DNA from: a virus
Virus record (IMG/VR): IMGVR_UViG_3300011252_000306
Span: 1 to 26,855 of that record
Length of the DNA: 26,855 nucleotides
Reading direction: 5' to 3' (one strand)
Each line of letters opens with the position of its first letter. The first letter of the stretch is position 1. A program made the translations under genes and the position numbers. Shown piece by piece: positions 14,101 through 22,100 of this stretch. The notes beneath the pieces were generated by a model. The model was not told the DNA's origin. It saw nothing but the letters and a program-made list of their open reading frames with translations, and did no database searches.

Positions 14101-14810
14101 GCACTAGATAGTCGCTTTTGTATCCCCTTAACTTCGTCAGGACTAAATATCTTACCTAACTTAGCCTCCGCAGGTTTACTAAACTTGCCGATTGCTTTGA
14201 GGAAGGGGACGGTCTCTAGCGCACCTGCGCCGAGTATTCTTGGGTCAGTAATCGCTCTGTTGCGAGCTTCCTCTGACAAACCTTGAGCCCGCGCACGTTC
14301 ACTTGCTTCACCTACTTGCGTACCCACACCAGCAGCGGTACCTGCGGCGATTGCTCCTGCGGGGCCAGCCGCTAACCCACCAGCGAGTGTGGCCGCACCT
14401 GTGGTTGCTATACTACCTAGGCCGGAGCCTATGTTGTACAGGATAGATTCTGGATCACCTCCTTCAGGCCGCATTGCTTCCGCACTACCACGAATACGGT
14501 CACGTACAGCACTTTCGTTTCTTTCGTTTAGTAAAGTGGCTCCACCTAACGCTGCTTGCTCGTAGGTGTTAACCGCACCGGAACCAAATCCGGACATTAA
14601 GTTTTCTATAGGGCCAGACTCTAGCCGGCGAAGTCGGTCAAGACTCGCGCCGCGCTCCTTCCGTAGGCGTTGTTCTTCCTCTACAAAGGCTGGGCGTCGA
14701 GGAGCTAGTTGCCGGATAGCATCTTTTAAAATACGTACGTCTTCAGTATTCCCGGTGGCTTCAGCTAATTCCAGTGCTCGGTAGGCGCGGTCTAATGTTT
14801 TAGCAGACAA
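8139..14810 (-). CDS. Giant virion-type polyvalent protein with HExxH metallopeptidase motif (2223 aa)
   Basis: Order of features: an N-terminal helical motif (about 5-36, L-D-R-A-Y-R-A-L-E-L-A-E-A-T-G-N type); a Gly/Ala hydrophobic stretch (128-165); an acidic disordered region (about 290-420); a Gly/Asp/Arg-rich segment (about 550-627); a Lys/Thr/Ser-rich segment (about 700-770); L-L-H-E-L-S-H-A-A-T with H1108, E1109 and H1112, the zinc-binding HExxH of a metallopeptidase, with E-F-I-A-E-A-F downstream as a possible third ligand; then long helical regions. The last ~250 residues resemble C-termini of large marine phage virion proteins (M-Y-K-N-Y-G-M-Q ... R-R-G-D-P-I). Such proteins are thought to be packed in the virion and ejected into the host. 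The start is TTG, 4 bases after the previous stop, with only a weak GGA upstream; no in-frame ATG occurs before residue 72. Confidence 0.88.
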   Translation of the reverse strand: MSAKTLDRAYRALELAEATGNTEDVRILKDAIRQLAPRRPAFVEEEQRLRKERGASLDRLRRLESGPIENLMSGFGSGAVNTYEQAALGGATLLNERNESAVRDRIRGSAEAMRPEGGDPESILYNIGSGLGSIATTGAATLAGGLAAGPAGAIAAGTAAGVGTQVGEASERARAQGLSEEARNRAITDPRILGAGALETVPFLKAIGKFSKPAEAKLGKIFSPDEVKGIQKRLSSASATGGVEAIQELAQTVAQNVVEKGYNPDKVLFADAKEAAGYGGATGFIFQALVDMLPGRSRSTPSPEEDVAVEEPPTVFPDPEEDRKAQAEARERLDEDQGDMFAVELEQTRRRVGTPEEEAPSTPFGRRQKDAPAKKPAQGDLVDQAETQEIDELIDADETAEIERMVAADKEQPKKQSKEELAAVNEAVKKASKVESFNLLQDTRANNAQEQLREFTLRKVMDETDTKNYNTLEKTFERALKARGPRAGEPTLTPAERAKIRIFVNVGRSAAQSGDVGKPDVTSEKQTLLESLIPEKRARKERNVAEEVTDGGRASVGLSDRDSGVSDGADTTRVGVGARSGRDSQREGVEQTADTGQPTTLEERPLGDVGGSAPVPARGGRREYGTLKLDQTKFGTAENSTYDVKDGDEVVGGVKYSPKKRVIKNRKQVGTGAFVAKLDNGQEVIAESVPKVKQALAAAQTKAKRTTAKTKTTTAKIKTTSSGAKTSRTSPGAKQVKPAQKQVSIKVDQKQKSAASKKRDVQEDTIAAKYVGTEKTQKLAVEKVRSGLVNTNLNDVSSDNIEKVYAAAYEKPVRASTKDPRTGKSTRAALTETQKELVGMQAYFRKGVRVVDALEFLAYDIAFNTPKYQKTGESIPELNAMYAQQGGNNAKLAYKWAKENLSGDVVRKLDKRIGQLKRQDAKTEAESEARDKAKADKEAGVEPVEIDKEYREDQTKRTRDFELPSEVDILDPDTYDEYYNNFDQFDTPLSMKLDRRDYEALGRPVHPSVEALLRKGDLKNAVLALGATVDSTRLRQVATLLSRYTGNTDVRVAEYNDPDARRALIAKANEANVSADSIAGFFISRPFEGMTNTIVLSPVDITAETLLHELSHAATLETLRNPSHPMTKALEKLFADTKPNLGTAYGTIDVQEFIAEAFGNPEFRVALDSIYPDAKDVSALRRFLNIIGNWFRALRGKSKITVEALAQGRSAGDQVDAMIQQILNPAPNIGTAATKENMNQPAALSGTKENVNKILEGIKEVTGNSFTRSEETRFGDRVYDFVVNASNRAGKILYDALGSQALADQAKKIDATLGKLADKVHKTLETQRAELQKVDDRLKATSYRTAAWMKSHPEKEDLYNDVVYTSTTEQVDPSNPRSKYEKNEAKLAVYKELRKKWDKLGPEGQAVYIDMRDQYKSLFDRLKDVVLAEAGDAKDSKTGEKLGDVLTRKLFDKRSLEPYFPLLREGNFKLVYETKAEVLEATARDERAFKRDKVTVLMFNTRKERERAIAKLENDPTVERNEDGSLMIEIGDNGQIDYTSKDAVPPTAFVRNILTQLEQAQVDSAVTNQILNMYIDALPESSYAKSLKAREGSPGYKVDAVYTFNRKAYDLGRQVARLEVGNSLRDLRAELGEYKKVMDKKMETDPKLAERLKGFDNAATSILQRTDFGIKPTTPYQNLSQAANRLAFFYTIGFNASSALVNASQIPLFVMPYFGARYGYKKTGTAIREAARIITSSTSTRQLRALGKDKDVMTVKGQISIDNYFAPNAGGILELRTDIKFPDEATKKRVQELQPLVQAALDRGRLNQSYLADELELTQSGRAQTFVDKATKMSAFMFHNVEIYNRQVAMTSAYLLELDRLREGDPKKKLSAAQYQEAADTALYRETQTNGGAVTETGSRLAQTDLGRVALMYKNYGMQMYYTMLQSFNAATSSLSKEDRSIARKELAGVLGTSLLMAGAQGIPMYGAVRLLFNLFAGDDEEDFDTTVRRHLSSELLFKGVPTAMLGADVASRIGLAGLLIQTNKYNPEASPEEQIFHYLAGPFGSTMKSIYRGTEDISRGNYERGIESMLPAAVRNAYKGLVRYPRDDGALTRRGDPIFTDMTLGDLGAQILGFAPVEYTRAQEQNMLFKRIDKAVNEKRSSLTKKLYIAERMGDFETADKIMDDIYKFNDKHPTAALSGKAIKKSLKSHAATSVNMHNGVVINKNMREAIAELKADLDAGL
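12929..13162 (-). CDS. Possible overprinted gene inside the 2223-aa gene (77 aa)
   Basis: An out-of-frame ORF in the same direction as the large gene, over its low-complexity residues 550-627. ATG at 13162 has AGAGGA 8 bases upstream. The product is amphipathic and protein-like: acidic helix, L-T-Q-Q-E-L-E-L-A-L-E-V-V-E, W-S-K-L-P-I-P-D-N-L-L-H-L, then W-V-M-L-G-D-L-L-Q-Y-L-Q-E-E and a C-terminal V-H. A longer form from GTG at 13201 is possible. By contrast the main frame here is repetitive Gly/Asp/Arg/Thr. Other frames are also open in this region, so chance is not excluded. I do not recognise a function. Confidence 0.4.
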   Translation of the reverse strand: MAEERASDYLTETVESVMELTQQELELALEVVEIASEKGWSKLPIPDNLLHLKSDHWVMLGDLLQYLQEEVEENTVH

Positions 14811-14814
14811 TTTG

Positions 14815-16722
14815 TTATGTTCCGTATTTGTTTAAGACATCGTTAAACTGACCCGGATCTGCTAGTTGATCGACGCCCGCCTTAAAAGTCTGACCGTAGC
14901 CTAACGCATTCCCCGCAGTCTCTATCTGACCTAACAGCCCCGAACTTGCCGCTGCTTTGTTGACGGAAATCAAAATAGCTTCCTTTTTAAGTCTCGCTTG
15001 AAGCTCCAACTCCTCTCGCATTTTGGGGTTTGTTGCTTGGGCAGCCTTACGCATAAGTTGTGATACTTCTGTATCGTTGTCTTGCGCCTCTTTAATCGCC
15101 TTGAAAAGAACTTCAGCTCCTTTGCGGTATGTTTCTTCCAACTTGTTTCTCTTCTCAACACCAGCAGCTTTTATGGAACTAGCTTGCTCTATTGCGAGAG
15201 CAGTGCGGGCAAAATCGTTCTCAATATTCGCGGAGTCTATCTTTAAGGCTCTGTCCGCTGCGGCTACAGCCGTCCGCATGTCTTCATTTCGCATAGATGC
15301 CGCAGCGGAGTACAGAACCCGCTCGTTCTGAGCTAGACTATTAACCGCGTCTTCAACCGATTTTATAGCGGACTTACCAATATCTACGTCGCGTGCACGG
15401 AAATCGCTAGTTATCGCCCGATCGCTTTCTAAATATCCTTCTAGTATTCTTCGTTGGCGGTCACGTTCTTTTTTCGCGCCCGCACGCCCTGCTTGGGCAA
15501 AACCCGTCATACTGCCCTGTCCTAATCCAGCCATAACTCTTTCGGTGCCTATCGCTTTCTCACGTTCTTCAGGTGTCATACCGAACTCGTCTTTTAGCGC
15601 TTTTAACCCCTCCATTTGTCGGTCACGATCTTCTTTAATCCCTGCTCGGCCTAAGCGTTTCTCTGTCTCCGCTGCAAGGGCGTCACGTTGCTTGAGAGTA
15701 AGTTTCTCGGTATCGAGGCTAGGCAGTTGTGTAATACCACTAAAGTCTGGTTTGTAATCCTCCGCCTTGATTGTCTGTCTTGTGTCCGCACCGCCCCCTA
15801 GAGCACCACTAACGCTAGACTTTGTTCTGGTTGACGAAGAACCCGCCGGCATCGCTCCCATAGCAGGGGGAGAATCGGGTATATCTTTAGGTTTTAGCAC
15901 TCCTAAGCCGCCCATGTCTTCTCGGGGTACCGGAGCTGTTGGAGCTGGCGAAGTTGGTGTCGGCACCGCGGCGTTAGCCATTACGTCCGGCGAATCTTCG
16001 CCCCCCAATGCAGCAAGACCCAGACCCCCAGCACCCATAGACGTTGCGCTTGCTACTTTAGGTGCGCTAAGTGCAGTGGCCGTTGGGGATTTAGGAACGT
16101 TTGGCGCTATTTTCTTCTCAGTGGTGAGTAGTTTTTTCGCCATCTTCTGAGCTGCTTTCCCCGCAGGGCCAGCTAGTTTTGCTAACTTCGGTAGTACCAC
16201 AGCCGCGGCTCTTACCCCACCGCCAATGGCCCAACCAACCCCCGGCACGAACAACAGCCCGTAGGAAAGAGCTTCCGCTTTGTTATTACTTGCCCATTCC
16301 GCCAAATCCCCTACTACACTAACTGTATCGTCTACTACTCCACCCTCTTCATACCCGACAATGCCCCCTGCGGCCATACCTTGTACAGGTGGGCGGGCTT
16401 GTTGTGGCATAGCTTGTTGTGGAGCTTGTTGGGGTATTCCCATCTGTTGAGCACGAGCCGCTTGTTGCTGCTGTTGTTGCTGCCCAACACCACCTACGTT
16501 CTGAGCAACTTCTTGCTCACGTTGTTGCCGTACAGTGCTGTTGTTGGGTTGTGCGTTTAGGCTCTGCTGTCTTTTAGCTGCGTCTTGTTCCGACTTTATT
16601 CGCTGCAACGCAAGCAACGTGACCATGTCTTTGGTCATCGCGTATTTTTGTTGGAGTACTTGTGGTTTACCTCTATAGGCGTCCACCATAGTACTCACTT
16701 GCTCGTCTACGTTACCTATCAT
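14815..16722 (-). CDS. Virion-type protein with Gln-rich linker and A-A-G-G-I-V-G motif (635 aa)
   Basis: Residues 1-50 are helical. A Gln/Pro-rich linker covers 51-113, including seven consecutive Gln at 81-87. M-A-A-G-G-I-V-G lies at 116-123, followed by Y-E-E-G-G-V-V. A hydrophobic region at 153-190 (L-L-F-V-P-G-V-G-W) may insert in or lie on a membrane. Residues 200-320 are Ala/Pro/Ser-rich and disordered, and the C-terminal half (330-635) is long charged helices likely to form coiled coils. I know no named family for the whole; the layout fits an internal or tail-associated phage virion protein. The ATG has AGGG 7 bases upstream. It sits between the 323-aa and 2223-aa genes in the structural operon, 22 bases after the former and 4 before the latter. 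Confidence 0.8.
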   Translation of the reverse strand: MIGNVDEQVSTMVDAYRGKPQVLQQKYAMTKDMVTLLALQRIKSEQDAAKRQQSLNAQPNNSTVRQQREQEVAQNVGGVGQQQQQQQAARAQQMGIPQQAPQQAMPQQARPPVQGMAAGGIVGYEEGGVVDDTVSVVGDLAEWASNNKAEALSYGLLFVPGVGWAIGGGVRAAAVVLPKLAKLAGPAGKAAQKMAKKLLTTEKKIAPNVPKSPTATALSAPKVASATSMGAGGLGLAALGGEDSPDVMANAAVPTPTSPAPTAPVPREDMGGLGVLKPKDIPDSPPAMGAMPAGSSSTRTKSSVSGALGGGADTRQTIKAEDYKPDFSGITQLPSLDTEKLTLKQRDALAAETEKRLGRAGIKEDRDRQMEGLKALKDEFGMTPEEREKAIGTERVMAGLGQGSMTGFAQAGRAGAKKERDRQRRILEGYLESDRAITSDFRARDVDIGKSAIKSVEDAVNSLAQNERVLYSAAASMRNEDMRTAVAAADRALKIDSANIENDFARTALAIEQASSIKAAGVEKRNKLEETYRKGAEVLFKAIKEAQDNDTEVSQLMRKAAQATNPKMREELELQARLKKEAILISVNKAAASSGLLGQIETAGNALGYGQTFKAGVDQLADPGQFNDVLNKYGT

Positions 16723-16744
16723 TGTGGTACCCTATCGTTCGTAT

Positions 16745-17716
16745 CTAAATTAACTGACTTGTTGGGGCACTTTCAACGACTTCCGCTCCGCTAGAGCCGC
16801 CACCGCCGATTATACCTCCCAAAGCCGTACCCGCAGCACCAGCTAAGGTGCCACCTATGTTACCTATAATACCACCAAGACCCCCACTAACGTCCCCGCC
16901 GAGAGACTCGTATGTAGATATAAAATTATCCATCTCGCTTGGTTGAGAGTAGTTGTAAGACTGCGCTTCCAAAGGCATATTTTGGTACATAGATTGTTGA
17001 AACTGTAGCTGTTTGTAAGGGTACAACTGCTCCATCGAGTATTGGTCTATGTCGGCTTGTATGCCTTCTTGCTCTATACTTCGTTGCACCTCTCCTGCGC
17101 GTGACTGCGCGTCTAACCCGCGTAGCCCGTAATCTCGCATCTGCATAGCGTTATTTTGTAGTCGATCTTGTTCAGTATTAAACTGCTGTCGGCCTTGTTG
17201 GAACGCCGTGTTGTATCCTTCGCCTGTTATATCCGCAAGGTTACGGAGCATGTTACGTTGAGCCTCAGACTCCATTATAGCCTGCCTACCGCCACCAAAA
17301 GCCCCAGCCCTAGTAGCCGCAGTTCGATTTTGTAGATTAGAGATTTCCGCTTGTCGTCGCGCTTCTTCCAGTTGTGGATTTAGTGAACCTTGAAGATACG
17401 GGTTCATATACTGTTGTTGCGCCGCAGCATCAAAGGTGCCCGGATTGTACTGGCCTTGTTCTGCTGTAGGTAGCGATAACCCTGCCAACCCCTGAAAGGC
17501 TTGCTGCTGGAGAGCGGATTCATCTGCGGTTAGCTGCCCTGTGTACGCTTGGTACCCTTGTTCAGTTAGCGCCCGCGCCCTACCGAGCATATCGGTAATA
17601 TCTGCCCCCGCCCAATTAGACAGCGAGGATTCCCCACCTAACACTTCGCCGACCGGTTGTTGTTGACCAGCGTTTGCTGTTGGGGCTGGCCCGTTTGATT
17701 GTACTGGATCTGCCAT
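16745..17716 (-). CDS. Virion-type protein with A-G-A-F-G-G-G-R-Q motif (323 aa)
   Basis: Residues 100-180 contain Y-M-N-P-Y-L-Q, L-N-P-Q-L-E-E-A-R-R-Q-A-E-I, A-G-A-F-G-G-G-R-Q-A-I-M-E-S-E and L-A-D-I-T-G-E-G-Y-N-T-A-F, a chain of short motifs I recall from marine phage structural proteins of unknown exact role. Long helical regions flank it, and the C-terminus (about 268-305) is Gly-rich and hydrophobic (G-G-I-I-G-N-I-G-G-T-L-A-G-A), resembling membrane-active or virion-core segments. ATG at 17716 is preferred over GTG at 17719, since AGGAG lies 7 bases before the ATG. The preceding gene's TAG lies directly upstream, so coupling is probable. A role as tail or ejected internal virion protein is inferred. 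Confidence 0.82.
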   Translation of the reverse strand: MADPVQSNGPAPTANAGQQQPVGEVLGGESSLSNWAGADITDMLGRARALTEQGYQAYTGQLTADESALQQQAFQGLAGLSLPTAEQGQYNPGTFDAAAQQQYMNPYLQGSLNPQLEEARRQAEISNLQNRTAATRAGAFGGGRQAIMESEAQRNMLRNLADITGEGYNTAFQQGRQQFNTEQDRLQNNAMQMRDYGLRGLDAQSRAGEVQRSIEQEGIQADIDQYSMEQLYPYKQLQFQQSMYQNMPLEAQSYNYSQPSEMDNFISTYESLGGDVSGGLGGIIGNIGGTLAGAAGTALGGIIGGGGSSGAEVVESAPTSQLI

Positions 17717-17719
17717 CAC

Positions 17720-19162
17720 CTAGCTCCTAGTCGGAAAAAATTGTGTAGGATCTATTTCCCTACCTTGCTGAGTACTACCTGTGCGCTCTTGACGTACGTC
17801 TTCCAACATTTTGGATAACGCATCGGCACCTGCATTAGAGTTGCCGTTACCCATATGACTAACAACATCAGCCGGAATAACAAACTCACCGTCACTCAAT
17901 GCAGCAGGGGCGTTGTTGTCTATTGTAGCAGGCCGTTGGTCAGCCATACCATCAGTCCTACCGTTTAAGTACCTGCCCCCGTTACCATAAACTTCGTCCA
18001 TAACCGTTCCCCCCATAGATAATCCGACGATACCCCCAGCGTTATAGCGTCCGTCTCTTCCTGCTTGCACCTGCCCCCCTCGGGCTAAATTTGTAGGACG
18101 TTGACCTTGAGGCATTTGCCCCATCGGACGTTGTGGGGGACGTTGCCCCTGCATCGGAGGACGTTGACCTTGAGGCATTTGACCCATCGGAGGACGTTGC
18201 CCCTGCATCGGAGGGCGTTGTGGGGGACGTTGACCCTGCATCGGAGGGCGTTGCCCCATTTGTGGTGGTGGCCCGCCTTGCGGCATTTGTGGTGGTGGCC
18301 CGCCTTGCGGCATTTGTGGTGGTTTACCCTGTGGTTGTGGGGGTTTAGCCTGTGGTTGTGGGGGTTTAGCCTGCTGTTGTTGGCGTATTTTCTCCACTAC
18401 AGCCACAGGTTGCGCTTGTTGCGTACGTATTCGGTCTAGTATAGAGGACAATCCACCTGCACTCTTAGAGGTGTCCGTGTTGTTTCTACCCACTATGCCA
18501 CCCGCCGCAAGTTGTTGTATGCCGCCCGCACCCCCAGCCATAGCAGCGTACTGCGTCGGGGCTTGCTCCATTCCTTCTGGAGCCGCCGGAGACGCACCTT
18601 GATCGTAGGCGTTTTGCATATCTTCCATAAACTGTTGTTCTGTTCTAGCCGCCCGATTTTCCGCAGCTCTGTCATACATTTCGTCTCTACGAATAGGGTT
18701 GTTCTCGTTAAAGTCAAACAGGGCTTCCGCTTGTCGGTTCGTTAGACTACGCGCTGCTTCGTTAGCGAGGTCGTCGCCTTGTTTGGCGTAAGTAGTGTCA
18801 GTAAAGTACCTGCGTCCGTACGCTCCCGGCCTACGATTTTCCTCATAAGGAGTGTATTGTTGGCGGGTAATCTTAGGCGGCGATTTAAACCCACGTTGGT
18901 AATCTGTAGTGTTCGCACCTTCTAGGGTGCCACGAGTCAATCCTGTTGGTACGCCTTTACGATACGCAGTGTATCTAGGAATAGTCCCTTGGTAGCCAGT
19001 AGGTTTCGATTGAGACTGTGCAAAACTACTGTTCGCAAGACCGTAAGTAGCGGCCAACCTCGCAACATCTTGTACACCTGTATTGCCAAATGTGTTAGAT
19101 ACCCATTCCCCGAATCCTCCAAAAGTACCCGGGTTTGACCCCTCTGCGTTGTCTTCAGCCAT
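17720..19162 (-). CDS. Virion-type protein with Pro/Gln/Arg repeats and D-G-E-F-V-I-P-A domain (480 aa)
   Basis: Residues 1-200 are polar with many Arg/Tyr/Gln. L-A-A-G-G-I-V-G is at 218-225. Residues 265-357 are a proline-rich repeat array (P-P-M-Q-G-Q-R-P-P-Q-R and P-M-G-Q-M-P-Q-G-Q-R types, with K-P-P-Q-P-Q-A and P-Q-M-P-Q-G-G-P-P units at the start). A second A-G-G-I-V-G is at 375-380. Then comes a compact domain with L-S-D-G-E-F-V-I-P-A-D-V-V-S-H-M-G-N-G (422-440) followed by an N-A-G-A-D-A-L helix. That last domain is widespread, from memory, in marine phage structural proteins, including paralogues within one genome. Function is unknown; the Pro-rich array suggests an extended flexible linker. 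It starts 2 bases after the previous stop. Confidence 0.82.
   Translation of the reverse strand: MAEDNAEGSNPGTFGGFGEWVSNTFGNTGVQDVARLAATYGLANSSFAQSQSKPTGYQGTIPRYTAYRKGVPTGLTRGTLEGANTTDYQRGFKSPPKITRQQYTPYEENRRPGAYGRRYFTDTTYAKQGDDLANEAARSLTNRQAEALFDFNENNPIRRDEMYDRAAENRAARTEQQFMEDMQNAYDQGASPAAPEGMEQAPTQYAAMAGGAGGIQQLAAGGIVGRNNTDTSKSAGGLSSILDRIRTQQAQPVAVVEKIRQQQQAKPPQPQAKPPQPQGKPPQMPQGGPPPQMPQGGPPPQMGQRPPMQGQRPPQRPPMQGQRPPMGQMPQGQRPPMQGQRPPQRPMGQMPQGQRPTNLARGGQVQAGRDGRYNAGGIVGLSMGGTVMDEVYGNGGRYLNGRTDGMADQRPATIDNNAPAALSDGEFVIPADVVSHMGNGNSNAGADALSKMLEDVRQERTGSTQQGREIDPTQFFPTRS
18092..18370 (-). repeat. Pro/Gln/Arg tandem repeat array inside the 480-aa gene
   Basis: Two nested repeat families are visible. 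A 27-base unit (P-Q-M-P-Q-G-G-P-P; CATTTGTGGTGGTGGCCCGC on the + strand) occurs almost unchanged twice in a row near 18257-18310. A longer set of CATCGGAGG...CGTTG units encodes P-P-M-Q-G-Q-R-P-P-Q-R at least four times. Near-identical DNA copies suggest recent expansion or slippage. The repeats also generate long meaningless ORFs on the + strand. Confidence 0.85.
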
Positions 19163-19164
19163 AG

Positions 19165-22100
19165 TTACTTACCTAGTATGTTTAGTAGTTTATCAGTGGA
19201 CGACGGCACTAGGCCACCGCGTTTAGCTGCAAACCGCAAAGGTTGCGCCATACCCCCAAAAATTGAGTCTTCAGGATTTAGTGCCTGCCTTGCCCCACCT
19301 TCTGAAGAGGAGAAAGGGTTAACTGAAAACAACGATTCCTGTTCCGGGGTTGCAAAAATGCTGTTAAAGTCGTAAATATACTCTAATTCCCTAGCAGGTG
19401 CACTACTTACGCTAACTTGTCCCTGACGCATACCCGCCCGAACTGCTTGCCGTAGGGCGTTGTTCTGCTGCCTTGTAGCGATGTCTGTGGTAATTTGTGT
19501 GGTTACATCGGTAGCAGTGTCGATTATGGTGTCGTTTAGGGTATCGACACTTTCATCTAACTTGGTATTAACGTCAGAAACAGCGTCCCCCATCTGGGTA
19601 AACTGAGAGTTTGCTGTTGCTGTAGGGAAGTACGTGGCTATTTGGTCTTCTAGGGAAGTATCCCCAACAACACCCACGAACCGGTTCACGTCCTCTTGCG
19701 TGGGGGACTCTAACCCTGCATCTTGGTATGCCCGTAACACTTCTTCCTCGCTTGAGTATAGCGGATCTGCGTAACCAGATACCCGAGCGTTTAAGTCCGA
19801 TCCGTTAGGATCATTCGCTGCGACAAACTGAGTTACGTCCTCTTGTGTTGGTACGTACCCAGTCTCGCCAAAAGCCTGCACAATATCTTTGGTGTTGGAG
19901 TAATTACCGTCGATAACGCTTAATACATTAGATTGTGTATACGTGTCGTCTATACCAATAGCAGTTAGCCGGTTCTGTATGTCCTCAGTGAATGGGGTGG
20001 GGTCAAATTCAAAGTCTATTGGCCCTGAGTAGCCGCTCATCCCTCGCCCGTACTGGTAATTGTCAAACGCGGCGTCATACTCGGACTCATATTCAGACAA
20101 GATTTTGTTTAATTCCGGGTCAAGTTTCATCATGGTGTTAGAGAATAAGTCTCCGGTGTCCTGCAACACGCCTCCGACTAACCCACCCGCATCAGTGATT
20201 GTATTACCCACTCCTCCTGCGGCAAGGTACCCGCTGTACACGCCCCCGCTAACCCCTGTACCTACAAGCCCCTCTAGTGTGGCAGCGAAAGCCACTTCGT
20301 CTACTACGTCGATAGTTGGATCTAGTTTGTACAATTCTTTGGCTACATAATACGCAGGAAGCCCTCCTTCTACCGCTTCAGAGACGCCGCTACCTAATAA
20401 CACACGGCCTCCTTCTAGCACGCGGTTTGTAGCAATCTCGTTAGCTGCGTCGAGAAACACGTTGTTGGTTTTGCCGAGTACGACTTTATCCAACGCAAGT
20501 CCGCCTAAAGGTAGTGTAGCTAGTGTAGCTACTCCGGCCACCGCTCCTGCCTTGGTGCCAACATCTATGGCGTACGCGTCTGCTGCTTCCGGAGAACTGC
20601 CTAACTCTATTTGCAGATCATACGCTCGTTGGTACGCTTCTGTAGCATTCGCCCCAAAACTCTCCGCAAGGTCGGTAACTGCGCCCGCAGCAAGCCCCGC
20701 ACGAGTAGCATTCGCAGCAACAAACCCCGCTGCTTTAGCCGCAAACGTAGCGCCGCCCCCAACTAGGAGGGGGGCTACTTCCTGAAGGAGTTCTACCCCA
20801 ATCATCTCAGCAAGAAACGTACTGGGTTGGTCTACCGCAGCGCCGGCCACTTGCTTTGTTCTCGCCCAAGCTCGCTCCGCCCATGAAGCATCCTCCGCTA
20901 AATCTAACTCTGCGGACATGTTGTTTTTGAGGGCTTCTACTTGCGCTTTGTAATCTTCGGTGTTTGTCTCAGCGCCTAAATCTACTAACTGAGTGGCAAA
21001 GTTTGACAACGCTGTGCCTGTAGGAGCTACCCCAGCTAAAATAACTACCCCGTTAAACGCCGATAAGATGCCTCCAGTAGCGCGTAGGGCGTTGCCCACA
21101 AAGTTCTGGACACTTGTGTCCCCGCCAATGACGTTGTTGTCTATAAGTTTACCGAGGTTCTCTACAAACTGTATTTGGTCTCCGGTGTATTCGTTGTTAG
21201 CGGCGTACTTAACTGCAAAGTCAGTATTGCCCTCGTCGAGCATATCGGCAATAAATTGATCCCCAATGCTTCTATATCCAGTTACAGCAACATCTTGTAT
21301 CTCTGGTGGGGCTAGTGGGTTGCCGTCTGTATCTGTTGTCACCTGCACTAAGTTACCGTCTTCGTTTATCGACTGTATTGTTAGCACGGCTCCAAACTCA
21401 GGGGAATACGTTACATAGCTACCACCCCCTTCTAGCCCGCTGGTGTTTATGCCGGTCAGACCGTAGTAAAGGTTCTGGTTCTCGTCACGGAACACCCTAG
21501 CTTCACCATTTGCTACATTGGCTGCGGTCACGCCTTCCGCGTAGTAGGGGAGTTCTTTTTCTCGGAAAGCCACGTCGTTTTTTCGACCTGTTAGTATACG
21601 ATCCGCTTCGTCGTATATTTGAGACAGGTCATCGCCGTCAGCGATACCAACAGGTAGAGCATCGCCGCGTTCGATGATGCCTTGGTTTACGTAATTGTCG
21701 TAGACTATTGTGTAGTTAACCTCGTCAACTAATCCTCTACGTAACGACGTGTCGTTAAGTAAAGCGTCTACGTCTTCGGCACTCATGCCGCCGTCCCCAT
21801 ACCTGTCCGATATAACTTTGTCGAGTTCTTCAGGGGATATGTCGAATTGGTCGTACCCCCCTTCGCCAAGAATAGCGTCTATCGCGGTGGTGCGTTTTGT
21901 TATCGCCTCTTCTTCAGAGAAGAAAGATTTCCCCTGCATCCCACGGAACTGGATGTCATTGACGACACTTATTGTCCTGTCTAAGTTGTTTATCTCTCTA
22001 TATGTATCGAGGTCAATATCTAGCCCAAGACGTTCGTTTATAAGTCCTATATTGGTCTCGTCTTGTATCTTATTTGTCTCGACTGTTAAGTCGTCCAACG

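Noticed and set aside
18101-18439. Rightward His/Leu/Arg-repeat ORFs over the Pro/Gln array
   Set aside because: They are direct by-products of the coding repeat on the other strand.
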